Shown here: one piece after another, positions 1-7,423 of the stretch
Layout: each line of letters starts with the position of its first letter
Numbering within the stretch: position 1 is the stretch's first letter
NCBI GenBank assembly: GCA_902797455.1
Contig: CADBTE010000300.1
Span: 1 to 14,712 of the forward strand
DNA: 14,712 bases
Direction of reading: 5' to 3'
DNA from: an uncultured Planctomycetota bacterium
Lineage (GTDB): Bacteria > Planctomycetota > Planctomycetia > Pirellulales > Thermoguttaceae
The notes under the pieces: generated by a model
What the model saw: only the letters and a program-made list of their open reading frames with translations
Database searches by the model: none
Told to the model about the DNA's origin: nothing
Position numbers and translations under genes: made by a program

Positions 1-84
1 CGAAGTGGCGGAATTGGCAGACGCGCTAGGTTCAGGTCCTAGTCCTCGTAACTGGGGGTGAAGGTTCGAGTCCTTTCTTCGGCA
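1..84 (+). tRNA. tRNA-Leu (anticodon CAG), 5' end cut by window edge
   Basis: The acceptor strand CTTCGGC at 77-83 pairs with the CGAAG that opens the window, so the first two bases (expected GC) lie outside it. The anticodon arm is CTAGG, loop TTCAGGT, CCTAG, which puts CAG at the anticodon position. The long variable arm after the anticodon stem marks a class II tRNA, as expected for leucine. The T arm contains GGTTCGAGTCC. The 3' CCA is not encoded: A84 (discriminator) is followed by TATATCC. It reads CUG codons, which are frequent in the GC-rich genes here. Confidence 0.95.
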
Positions 85-91
85 TATATCC

Positions 92-124
92 AAGGCCAGC
101 GGTACAAAGCCGCTGGCCTTTTTT
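92..124 (+). terminator. Rho-independent terminator of the tRNA-Leu transcript
   Basis: A perfect 11-bp stem (AAGGCCAGCGG at 92-102, CCGCTGGCCTT at 110-120) encloses a 7-nt loop and runs into six T (119-124). It lies eight bases behind the tRNA, so it ends that transcript and separates it from parB. Confidence 0.93.
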
Positions 125-173
125 ATGTTTTTGGGGGCCCCGTTTTTTGCCCGAGGCGGGGAAACTTGACGTT

Positions 174-200
174 TTGCCGTTTCACGAAATGGAATATAAT
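174..200 (+). promoter_or_regulatory. Probable parB promoter (-10 TATAAT)
   Basis: A perfect TATAAT lies at 195-200, 75 bp before the chosen parB start. No good -35 sits at 17 bp. The best candidates are TTGCCG at 174-179 (15-bp spacer) and TTGACG at 166-171 (23 bp, too far). The -10 is convincing as a match but the promoter as a whole is moderate. A parS-like half-site (GTTTCACG, 179-186) lies in the spacer. Confidence 0.5.
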
Positions 201-275
201 GGGGCAGGTGGTTTTGGATAACCACGGTTGAGCAGGAAGTATCATCGCCATCGGCAGGATAAATGGAGTTGGAAC

Positions 276-1229
276 ATGGCTAAAGAAAGAGGACGGCTCG
301 GCAGGCGGCTGGAAGATTTGCTTAGTACCTCACTGCAGGGGAGTGACTCTTCGTCTGAACCCGTATCTTCGTTCCGACACTCCGACCTTGGCGGGGACGA
401 TAACTTCGGGAAGATTATGAAGGGCAAGCCGATCTACGACATCCCTCTCGATAAGATCGACCCGAATCCCTTTCAGCCCCGATTGATGTTCGACGAGGAG
501 GAAATTGCCGGCCTGGCCGATAACATCCAAAAGCATGGTCTTCTTCAGCCGATCATCGTTCGTCAAAACAACGGCCGTTATCAGCTCATCACCGGGGAAC
601 GCCGCTTTCGCGCCTTCCAAAAAAATGGCGAATCGGTGATCCCCGGCTACATTCTGGCGGTCGATGACCGTTTGATGGCCGAGCTGGCGCTGTCCGAAAA
701 CCTTCAGCGCAAAGATTTAAATCCCATCGAAAAGGCGATCGCGTTTCGCAATTACCTCGAAACGTACGAATGCGGACAAGATGAACTCGGCAAGCGTCTG
801 GGTTTGGACCGCAGCACGATTTCGAATATGATCCGTCTGCTCGACCTGCCCGAGAAACTCCAAAAAGCGATCTGTACCGGTGAACTGACCCAAGGGCACG
901 CGCGGGCGCTGCTTCCGCTGGCGGAGTCCGAACAGTTCCGAGTCGCCGAGCGTATCCAAAACCAGGGGTGGAGTGTCCGTCAAACCGAAGAATACGTCCG
1001 CAACCTTCTCAACGGAACGCTCGATCCGGAAGACAGCGAAGAAACCGGCGGTCAGGATCGGTCCCAGTCCGAAGCCCACCTGGCCGACTTGATTCAGCAG
1101 TTTCGCTCGGTTTTGGGCCCCAACGTTCGCCTCACTCGAAACGACCGCGGGAGTGGGAAACTTGTGATTCCGTTTAAGGACAGTGAAGAGTTCGAGCGGA
1201 TCTACCAATTCTTTCTTCCCAGACGATAA
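276..1229 (+). CDS. parB: ParB/Spo0J chromosome-partitioning protein
   Basis: ParB proteins are CTP-dependent DNA clamps that load at parS sites near the origin, spread along DNA, and work with the ATPase ParA and with SMC in chromosome segregation. Numbered from the chosen start (317 aa), the typical MAKERGRLGRRLEDLL opening is followed by a variable linker (about 17-52), the N-terminal CTP-binding domain with the GERRFRA box (107-113) and ENLQR (141-145), a helix-turn-helix around 168-190, and a C-terminal dimerisation domain (about 269-317). The frame is open from a TTG at 228, but the ATG at 276 is preferred: GGAG at 265-268 sits 7 nt before it and the protein then starts as the family does. 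No parA lies in the window. lpxB follows after 9 bp and is probably co-transcribed. Confidence 0.95.
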   Translation: MAKERGRLGRRLEDLLSTSLQGSDSSSEPVSSFRHSDLGGDDNFGKIMKGKPIYDIPLDKIDPNPFQPRLMFDEEEIAGLADNIQKHGLLQPIIVRQNNGRYQLITGERRFRAFQKNGESVIPGYILAVDDRLMAELALSENLQRKDLNPIEKAIAFRNYLETYECGQDELGKRLGLDRSTISNMIRLLDLPEKLQKAICTGELTQGHARALLPLAESEQFRVAERIQNQGWSVRQTEEYVRNLLNGTLDPEDSEETGGQDRSQSEAHLADLIQQFRSVLGPNVRLTRNDRGSGKLVIPFKDSEEFERIYQFFLPRR

Positions 1230-1238
1230 TCATCGTTT

Positions 1239-2516
1239 ATGGCCAGGGTACCGAATCGACCGCTCTTCTTTATTTCCGCCGGTGAGCCGTCGGGGGATAT
1301 CCACGCCGCCGAGCTGGTCGGTCGTCTCAAAGAGCGATTTCCGAACGCTCGGTTTACCGCCTACGGGGGCCAAAAGCTTCGGGAAGCCGGTTGTGATACC
1401 CCGGTCCTTCTGACCGAATTGGCGCTGATGTGGTTCGGGCGTGTCCTGATGAGGCTTCCCACCTTCATCGGCTACCTGCGCCGCGCCGAAAAATTCTTCG
1501 CCGAAGAGCGCCCTGATCTGGTTATCGTTGTCGATTTTCCGGGGTTCAACTGGCATATCGCCCGTCTGGCCAAAAAGCACGGGATCCCCGTCTGCTATTT
1601 TCTCCCCCCTCAAATGTGGGGCTGGGGAGGGTGGCGCATCAAAAAGACCCGGAAATACATCGACTTTTGCCTGTGTTCTCTTCCGTTTGAAAAAAGGTGG
1701 TTCAGCGACCGCGGTGTCCGAGCGGAGTATTTCGGTCACCCCTTTTTGGCCGAGGCCCGGTCCAAGGGGCTCGATGAGGGCTTTTTGGCGGGGCTGCGCC
1801 GCCAGTACGCGGATCGTTCCCTGTTGCTTCTTCTCCCCGGTTCCCGTGATCAGGAGGTCGCCGTCAATTTCGGCGATATGGTCAAAATCGCCCAAAAGGT
1901 GACCGACTGTCTGCCTAACGTCGTGCCGGTGATCGGGGCGTTTAATGAAAAGCACGCCGAGATGGTCCGCCGGCGTTTGGGACGGGACAATCTTCTTTGG
2001 CCGGTCTTTGTCGGCCGGGCGGCCGAGCTGATGGAACTGTCCCGCGCGGCGCTGGCGGTCTCCGGGTCGGTCTCGATGGAACTGTTAGCCCATAAAAGGC
2101 CGACGGTGATCTACTATCGTGTCAGCCGCTTGGCGATGTTCCTCCAAAGGTTTTTCCGCCGGGTGAAGTTCATTACCTTGGTGAACATCATCGCCGCCGA
2201 TATCGATGCCGGGGACGAAACCTCCGGGACACCGGCGGAATCTCCGTTTTACGGCAGCCGCCAAAAGGTGATCCCCGCCGAACCGACCGATCATCAAAGA
2301 GCGATGATGCTCTTTCCCGAATTTCTCACCTGCCGCGCTCGCACGCAACAGGCGGCTGCTCCCCTGATCGAGTACCTCCGCTGGCCTGAGGAGCGAAAGC
2401 GTCAGGAAGAGCGTCTTGCCGCGCTTTTGGCCAAGGTCGACGACGGCAGTGACCCGTTGGAACGTGCCGCCGAGGTGATCGAGCGGTTTCTCGCCCGAGA
2501 ACAGCCAAGTCGATGA
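1239..2516 (+). CDS. lpxB: Lipid-A-disaccharide synthase LpxB
   Basis: LpxB is the GT19 inverting transferase that joins UDP-2,3-diacylglucosamine to lipid X, giving the lipid A disaccharide at the inner face of the cytoplasmic membrane. Landmarks of the 425-aa product are SAGEPSGD (13-20), VVDFPGFN (97-104), FLPPQMWGWG (121-130), the PFE...FGHPF stretch (149-169), LLPGSR (198-203), the SGSVSMELL donor-site segment (275-283), NIIA (316-319) and FPEFLT (359-364). It is about 40 residues longer than the E. coli enzyme. Most of the excess lies between NIIA and FPEFLT, where other LpxB proteins have only a few residues. There is no clear Shine-Dalgarno site before the ATG, so coupling to parB, 9 bp upstream, is possible. 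Its TGA overlaps the next start (ATGA). Its presence indicates a lipid A-containing outer membrane. Confidence 0.95.
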   Translation: MARVPNRPLFFISAGEPSGDIHAAELVGRLKERFPNARFTAYGGQKLREAGCDTPVLLTELALMWFGRVLMRLPTFIGYLRRAEKFFAEERPDLVIVVDFPGFNWHIARLAKKHGIPVCYFLPPQMWGWGGWRIKKTRKYIDFCLCSLPFEKRWFSDRGVRAEYFGHPFLAEARSKGLDEGFLAGLRRQYADRSLLLLLPGSRDQEVAVNFGDMVKIAQKVTDCLPNVVPVIGAFNEKHAEMVRRRLGRDNLLWPVFVGRAAELMELSRAALAVSGSVSMELLAHKRPTVIYYRVSRLAMFLQRFFRRVKFITLVNIIAADIDAGDETSGTPAESPFYGSRQKVIPAEPTDHQRAMMLFPEFLTCRARTQQAAAPLIEYLRWPEERKRQEERLAALLAKVDDGSDPLERAAEVIERFLAREQPSR

Positions 2517-3322
2517 AAGCGACAGAAAAAACAAAGATGCCCACGGAAAATAAGCGATCTTTCCAGCTGGATTTTTGCCTCTTCGGTGTCCCGTTTCAAA
2601 TTCAGCCGTTCTTCTGGCTGGCGGCGATTCTCTTTTCCCCTTTTATCCAGAGGGAATTTAGTGATCTTCGGTTTCTTTCCTGCCAGCTGGCCGGCTGGCT
2701 GGCCGCTTGGTTTTTGACCTTCGCCGTCCATGAGCTTGGCCACGCGCTGGTCATCAAAAAGCTCTTCGGCGGCAAGCCGCTGATTGTTCTCTATGGACTG
2801 GGGGGGGTAACGATCCATCAGCCGGTTTACCGGCGCCGGCCCGGGTATTGGGGGCACGTACTGATCTCCTTCGCCGGCCCGGCGGCTGTTCTTTCGGTGA
2901 TCGGCGTGCTAATCGGCGCCTTCGCCCTTCGCGGCGGCGAGATCGCCCTTTTGCCCGCCTCGTTTATCGGCCCGATTCCGATCCCGGTCCCCTGGCCGCG
3001 CCTGGGGCCGCTGCATCCGGAGCTCCTGGAGGCCGCGTCAAATGCGTTTCTCTTCGGTTTCCTCTGGATGGGTATCGTCTGGTCGGCGCTGAACCTGCTT
3101 CCGATTCATCCGCTCGACGGGGGGCAGATTGCCCGGTATCTTTTGATGAAGGTCCATCCCCGCGGCGGGCTGCGCTTTTCGCTGATTTTATCGATCGCCT
3201 GCGCCGCGGCGTTTATCCTCCTGGCGGTGACCTCGGGCGATTATTTTATCTCGATCTTCTTCGGCTTTTTCGCGATGCGCAATTTCAGTGAGTTAAAAAG
3301 TCTTGACGCCCGCTGGGGTTAG
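2513..3322 (+). CDS. M50-family (site-2-protease-type) membrane metalloprotease
   Basis: This is a 269-residue polytopic membrane protein. It has the zinc-binding HELGH at 73-77 inside a hydrophobic segment (about 55-82) and the second signature PIHPLDGGQ (197-205), whose Asp-202 would be the third zinc ligand. Further membrane segments lie near 32-45, 114-140, 178-196 and 222-255. The family cleaves membrane-embedded substrates such as anti-sigma factors or signal peptides; the substrate here is unknown. There is no PDZ domain, unlike RseP, so it belongs to the short, PDZ-less type. Its ATG overlaps the lpxB stop as ATGA, which indicates translational coupling. An alternative ATG eight codons on (2537) would give 261 aa. 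Both starts lack a Shine-Dalgarno site. Confidence 0.88.
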   Translation: MKATEKTKMPTENKRSFQLDFCLFGVPFQIQPFFWLAAILFSPFIQREFSDLRFLSCQLAGWLAAWFLTFAVHELGHALVIKKLFGGKPLIVLYGLGGVTIHQPVYRRRPGYWGHVLISFAGPAAVLSVIGVLIGAFALRGGEIALLPASFIGPIPIPVPWPRLGPLHPELLEAASNAFLFGFLWMGIVWSALNLLPIHPLDGGQIARYLLMKVHPRGGLRFSLILSIACAAAFILLAVTSGDYFISIFFGFFAMRNFSELKSLDARWG

Positions 3323-3329
3323 AGGGGCG

Positions 3330-4748
<1,419 letters not shown>

Positions 4749-4754
4749 TGGCTT

Positions 4755-4759
4755 ACCTC
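4755..4759 (-). promoter_or_regulatory. Ribosome binding site deciding the TTG start of the PCMT gene
   Basis: On the minus strand GAGGT precedes the TTG at 4748-4746; the core GAGG ends 7 nt before it. The good spacing supports TTG as the start, and the lysine-rich signal-peptide opening follows directly. Confidence 0.7.
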
Positions 4760-4787
4760 AAAACGGCGAAACTGTCAGACGATGCTG

Positions 4788-5273
4788 TCAAAGAAACTCA
4801 ATATCGTCCCACTTCAGAGAGTCGTAATCGATTCGGGTATGAATTTGGCCGGTCTTTTGCCCTTTGTGGGAATCTTCTTTGCGGAAATCACTCTTGTGCT
4901 TCGTCAGCCCGGCGCGCTCCAGGAGGGACTTGCTCAGGATGTCGTTTTCGAGCATATCGGGCGGAACCACCCCCAGCGCGCCGTTGGCCAAGGGGTCGTA
5001 CTGAATCCGGTACTCGTGGCCGGCAAAAGAGATTCGCGCGCCCGGGTCAACCCGCCTGTCGTAAACGCGGACAGAATCGACCCGCACACCATTAGTGCTG
5101 GATAAATCCACGACATACCAGTACCCCTGGCTGAGAACCAGGCGGCAATGGCGCCCGGAGATATTGGAGTATCGCAGGACGATATCGCAGGCCTCGCTTC
5201 GGCCGAGGATCAGCTCCTGCTTCCGCAGGAAGATGTCATCTCCGCCGCCGACCGGAACCAGCACACCTAACAT
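4788..5273 (-). CDS. FHA-domain protein
   Basis: FHA domains bind phosphothreonine peptides, usually made by Hanks-type kinases. The domain fills the first 95 residues of the 161-aa product: LILGRSEACDIVL (21-33), SGRHC (39-43) and the phosphothreonine-binding loop DLSSTNGV (56-63) match the family's conserved GR, S..H and STNG positions. Residues 96-161 form a polar tail that I do not recognise. No signal peptide or membrane segment is visible, so it is probably cytoplasmic. An in-frame ATG lies at 5279, but AAGGA at 5281-5285 is only 1 nt from it and 7 nt from the ATG at 5273, so 5273 is preferred. It precedes the PCMT gene by 39 bp and probably shares its transcript. No kinase gene lies nearby. 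Confidence 0.9.
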   Translation of the reverse strand: MLGVLVPVGGGDDIFLRKQELILGRSEACDIVLRYSNISGRHCRLVLSQGYWYVVDLSSTNGVRVDSVRVYDRRVDPGARISFAGHEYRIQYDPLANGALGVVPPDMLENDILSKSLLERAGLTKHKSDFRKEDSHKGQKTGQIHTRIDYDSLKWDDIEFL

Positions 5274-5280
5274 AGACATA

Positions 5281-5285
5281 TCCTT
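5281..5285 (-). promoter_or_regulatory. Ribosome binding site of the FHA gene
   Basis: AAGGA on the minus strand is followed by T, ATG, TCT, ATG. The 7-nt spacing to the second ATG (5273) is normal; the 1-nt spacing to the first (5279) is not. This decides the start. Confidence 0.65.
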
Positions 5286-5391
5286 AGCACGGCAAACAAA
5301 AACCCCAAAAGAACCTTTGGACCGTTCCGAAAGGCGCGTAAAGGGGAATCAATTTGGACCGGTGATTTTTTTTCTGCAAAACCTCCTGACC

Positions 5392-5420
5392 ATTATAACA
5401 CCCTCACCGGTAAATGGCTA
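5392..5420 (-). promoter_or_regulatory. Promoter of the FHA-PCMT transcript
   Basis: On the minus strand a perfect TATAAT (5397-5392) carries the extended -10 TG (reading TGTTATAAT). A 17-bp spacer separates it from TAGCCA (5420-5415), four of six matches to the -35 consensus. Transcription would begin near 5385, leaving a leader of about 110 nt before the FHA start. It makes the FHA and PCMT genes independent of the radical SAM gene upstream. Confidence 0.65.
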
Positions 5421-5450
5421 TTGATGGGGGCCTTTTTTTAGTGAGTATTC

Positions 5451-5483
5451 CCCGCCAAGGGGAGGATTCACTCCCTTGGCGGG
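5451..5483 (-). other. Strong hairpin over the stop codon of the radical SAM gene
   Basis: CCCGCCAAGGG (5451-5461) and CCCTTGGCGGG (5473-5483) form a perfect 11-bp, GC-rich stem with an 11-nt loop that holds the TGA stop (5468-5470). On the minus strand it is followed by AATACTCACTAAAAAAA, not a T run, so it is not a standard intrinsic terminator. It may protect the mRNA 3' end or end transcription weakly. Confidence 0.6.
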
Positions 5484-6388
5484 ACGAAAGCTCCCTGGCG
5501 GGTCCCGCGTTGGGCGAACTGCCGTTCGATGGCCAGACGCGCGGCGTTCTTTTCGGCAGACCACGCCGGCGCCAGGAGAAAGTCTCTCGGCGCGTCGCCG
5601 GCCAGTCTTTCGATGACGACATCCTCGGGGGTCCGCTCCAAAAAATCGACCGCCAAGCCGGCGTACTCCTCTAAAGAGGGGAGCGGGATTTGGCCGGCGG
5701 CCCACAGCTCGGCCAGCGGGGTATCGCGCACCACGTAGAGGTTGTGCAGCTTGATCGAGTGGATCGGAAGGGCGGCCAGGATCTCGGCCGTCCGGCGGCA
5801 CTGGCCGCGTCCCTCGCCGGGCAGAGCCAAAATGACGTGAACTCCCAGGCGCAGGTTTCGCTGGGAGGCCCTCTTCACCGCGTCGAGGAACGACGCGAAA
5901 TTATGCCCCCGGTTCAGGAAGGCCAAGGTTTGGTCGCAGGAACTTTGCAGTCCCAACTCAAGCGATAACCAAGTCTCGCGCGAGAGTCGGGCCAGAAGGT
6001 CGAGAACATCGTCGCCGACACAGTCGGGCCGTGTCCCGATCGCCAGCCCGCTGATTTGGGGATGGCTGATCGCCTGACGGTACAGCGCTTCGAGATGATC
6101 GACCGGCGCGTAGGTGTTGGTCGAGGGCTGAAAGTAGGCAATGAACGCCGCGTCGGCGAACCGGCGCGACACCCGAGCGATTCCCTCGTCGATCTGCCGG
6201 GTAATTGAACCGATTCCCATCCGCCGGGCGGGGGAAAAAGAGCGATTATCACAGAAGATACACCCCCGCGTTCCGACGGTCCCGTCACGATTTGGACAGG
6301 AAAACCCCGCGTCCACGGTCACCTTTCGGACCGGCCGGCCGAAAGTCCGGCGAAAGTAGCGGGAAAGGGGATAGTAATAGTCTTCCAT
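5468..6388 (-). CDS. Radical SAM protein, YhcC/YtqA family (TIGR01212-like)
   Basis: The 306-aa product opens MEDYYYPLSRYFRRTFGRPVRK and reaches CPNRDGT at 31-37 and CIFC at 43-46. Cys-31, Cys-43 and Cys-46 are the expected 4Fe-4S ligands in the wide C-x11-C-x2-C spacing of the YhcC/Elp3-like branch, instead of the classic C-x3-C-x2-C. Other family landmarks are AYFQPSTNTYAP (84-95), IGTRPDC (117-123), ELGLQS (143-148) and the IKLHNLYVVRDTPL stretch near 211-224. Length matches E. coli YhcC (about 309 aa). To my knowledge the substrate of this family is not established; a role in RNA modification is only a guess from its Elp3 likeness. The gene diverges from the iron cluster, and a variant of that cluster's palindrome lies in the shared intergenic region. 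No strong ribosome binding site precedes the ATG. Confidence 0.88.
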   Translation of the reverse strand: MEDYYYPLSRYFRRTFGRPVRKVTVDAGFSCPNRDGTVGTRGCIFCDNRSFSPARRMGIGSITRQIDEGIARVSRRFADAAFIAYFQPSTNTYAPVDHLEALYRQAISHPQISGLAIGTRPDCVGDDVLDLLARLSRETWLSLELGLQSSCDQTLAFLNRGHNFASFLDAVKRASQRNLRLGVHVILALPGEGRGQCRRTAEILAALPIHSIKLHNLYVVRDTPLAELWAAGQIPLPSLEEYAGLAVDFLERTPEDVVIERLAGDAPRDFLLAPAWSAEKNAARLAIERQFAQRGTRQGAFVPPRE

Positions 6389-6439
6389 CGTTGAGTTTTT
6401 CCAGACGGATATCTTCCGCGCACAGCGCTTTTGTTTTCC

Positions 6440-6453
6440 TTAAATCGACCTAA
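6440..6453. promoter_or_regulatory. Variant operator-like palindrome TTAA-N6-CTAA
   Basis: TTAA, ATCGAC, CTAA reproduces the TTAG-N6-CTAA element of the iron cluster with one mismatch in the left half. It lies 36 bp upstream of the regulator's -35 box and 51 bp before the start of the divergent radical SAM gene. It could be a second site for the DtxR-type regulator acting on either promoter. I cannot place a clear promoter for the radical SAM gene here. A single 7/8 match in an AT-rich gap could be chance. Confidence 0.3.
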
Positions 6454-6488
6454 TGGGGGACTTTCCTTCATGTAATATCTTTCCCCCC

Positions 6489-6517
6489 TTGATAGACCGT
6501 CATCCGGACGTTATAAT
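6489..6517 (+). promoter_or_regulatory. Promoter of the DtxR-feoA-feoB cluster
   Basis: TTGATA (6489-6494), a 17-bp spacer and TATAAT (6512-6517) give 11 of 12 matches to the sigma-70 consensus, the best promoter in the window. Transcription would start near 6524, giving a leader of about 60 nt. The palindrome at 6530-6545 then covers roughly +7 to +22, a usual place for a repressor operator. Confidence 0.8.
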
Positions 6518-6529
6518 CCGGGTGTTTGC

Positions 6530-6545
6530 TTTAGTCATTCCTAAA
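6530..6545. promoter_or_regulatory. Candidate operator for the DtxR-type regulator
   Basis: TTTAG-TCATTC-CTAAA is a perfect 5-bp inverted repeat with a 6-bp centre, just downstream of the predicted transcription start. The core TTAG-N6-CTAA recurs at 7424-7437. The 19-bp consensus operator of corynebacterial DtxR contains two overlapping copies of this same TTAG-N6-CTAA arrangement, which fits binding by the regulator encoded next door and hence autoregulation. Binding itself is inferred. Confidence 0.6.
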
Positions 6546-6583
6546 ATTTCTTCCTTTCGATTCAGCATAGGCGGCACCAAAAG

Positions 6584-7084
6584 ATGACGCAGCAAAATAA
6601 TCCCCTCTCGGCCAGTCAGGAGGACTACCTTGAGGCGATCTACCGTATCTATCTCTCCGGCCGAGAGGTAAAACCCAAAGATCTCGTCGAGGCGCTCCAC
6701 GTCGCGGGGGCCTCGGTGACCAATGCCCTTCGCGCCCTGGCCGAGAAGGGGCTCATTACCTACGCTCCCTACGGGGGGTTTAGCTTAACCCCCAGGGGGG
6801 AGGCCGTGGCGGAAGATATCTACGGCCGTCATCTCAAGCTCAAATCGTTCCTCATGAATATGCTTTCCGTCGGCGAGAGCGAGGCGAACGAAACCGCCTG
6901 CCGAATGGAACACGCCGTTCCGACCCATATCATCAACAAACTGGTCCGCTTCGCAGACTTTATCAGAGCCTGTCCCCGGGCTGGGACGGTCTGGATTTCG
7001 GGGTTCGAGCGCAGCTGTGCCCGTGACCGCGACCCGGAGCGATGCCGGCGCTGCGCCGAGGCGGCGATCAGGAAGATCGATTAG
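6584..7084 (+). CDS. DtxR/MntR-family metal-dependent transcriptional regulator with Cys-rich tail
   Basis: These regulators dimerise, bind Fe(II) or Mn(II), and then repress metal-uptake genes. The 166-aa product has a winged helix (about 8-72: SQEDYLEAIY, then ASVTNALRALAEKGLI) and a metal-binding dimerisation domain (about 73-128). By alignment in my head the predicted ligands are Asp-14, Glu-17, His-83, Cys-106, Glu-109 and His-110. ACRMEH (105-110) matches DtxR's ACRWEH, while Asp-14 is where MntR has Asp-8 and DtxR has Met-10. There is no SH3-like third domain, but the tail has Cys-130, Cys-145, Cys-154 and Cys-157. It leads the feo genes from a strong promoter with a palindrome at the start site. 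No Shine-Dalgarno sequence is visible. Iron is the likelier metal because of the feo neighbours. Confidence 0.9.
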   Translation: MTQQNNPLSASQEDYLEAIYRIYLSGREVKPKDLVEALHVAGASVTNALRALAEKGLITYAPYGGFSLTPRGEAVAEDIYGRHLKLKSFLMNMLSVGESEANETACRMEHAVPTHIINKLVRFADFIRACPRAGTVWISGFERSCARDRDPERCRRCAEAAIRKID

Positions 7085-7105
7085 GGTTAGTCAATAAGCG
7101 CTCCA

Positions 7106-7381
7106 ATGACAAACAACAAAGACAATAGAAAGAATAGCGATCATAACAATATGTCTGCCGATATCATTCCGCTTTACCGTGCCGCCGCTGAGGCGCGGGT
7201 GACGATCGATTCCCTCGACTTAGGTGAAAACGGTCTGCTTCGCCTCTCATCGATGGGGCTTTTTCCCGGGGCGCGCGTGCGAGTCATCGACAATTCACGC
7301 CCCGACACCTCCATCGTCGAATGCCGGGGGACCCGCCTGGCCTTGGGCCGTGGCCTGGCCCACCGAATCTTCGTTCGGTAG
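7106..7381 (+). CDS. feoA: Ferrous iron transport protein A
   Basis: FeoA is a small cytoplasmic SH3-like protein needed for FeoB-mediated Fe(II) uptake, probably by binding FeoB. Residues 17-91 carry the fold: LRLSSMGLFPGARVRV (45-60) is the family's core, followed by RGTRLALGRGLAHRIFV (74-90). The first 15 residues are Asn/Lys-rich, polar, and coded by AT-rich sequence unlike the rest. A start at the ATG at 7151 would give 76 aa, the usual FeoA length. I keep 7106 because the regulator and feoB open in the same A-rich way (ATGAC followed by Gln/Asn codons), but 7151 is a real alternative. Neither has a Shine-Dalgarno site. It sits 21 bp behind the regulator and 57 bp before feoB. Confidence 0.88.
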   Translation: MTNNKDNRKNSDHNNMSADIIPLYRAAAEARVTIDSLDLGENGLLRLSSMGLFPGARVRVIDNSRPDTSIVECRGTRLALGRGLAHRIFVR

Positions 7382-7423
7382 CCGTTCCCCGAGGACCAAG
7401 CCATATATTTTTTACCCAAAATC

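Noticed and set aside
166..200. TTGACG (166-171) as the -35 of the parB promoter
   Set aside because: The 23-bp spacing to TATAAT is outside the working range of sigma-70 promoters.
228..275. The 16-residue ParB extension from the TTG at 228
   Set aside because: The ATG at 276 has a GGAG at 7 nt and gives the typical ParB N-terminus; the TTG has neither.
1230..1955. A 241-codon open frame on the minus strand opposite lpxB
   Set aside because: lpxB motifs on the plus strand are unmistakable; the antisense frame has no start signal or domain.
5284..5382. A possible leader peptide of about 32 codons (TTG start after AGGAGG) just before the FHA gene, minus strand
   Set aside because: AGGAGG is only 2 nt from the TTG, too close for normal initiation, and the composition does not resemble a known attenuator peptide. 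The frame ends close to the FHA ribosome binding site, so it is worth remembering but not supported.
7082..7097. TTAGGGTTAGTCAATAA between the regulator and feoA as another DtxR-type site
   Set aside because: It matches the left part of a DtxR box but the right half is TCAA instead of CTAA, and it includes the regulator's stop codon. Too degenerate to call.
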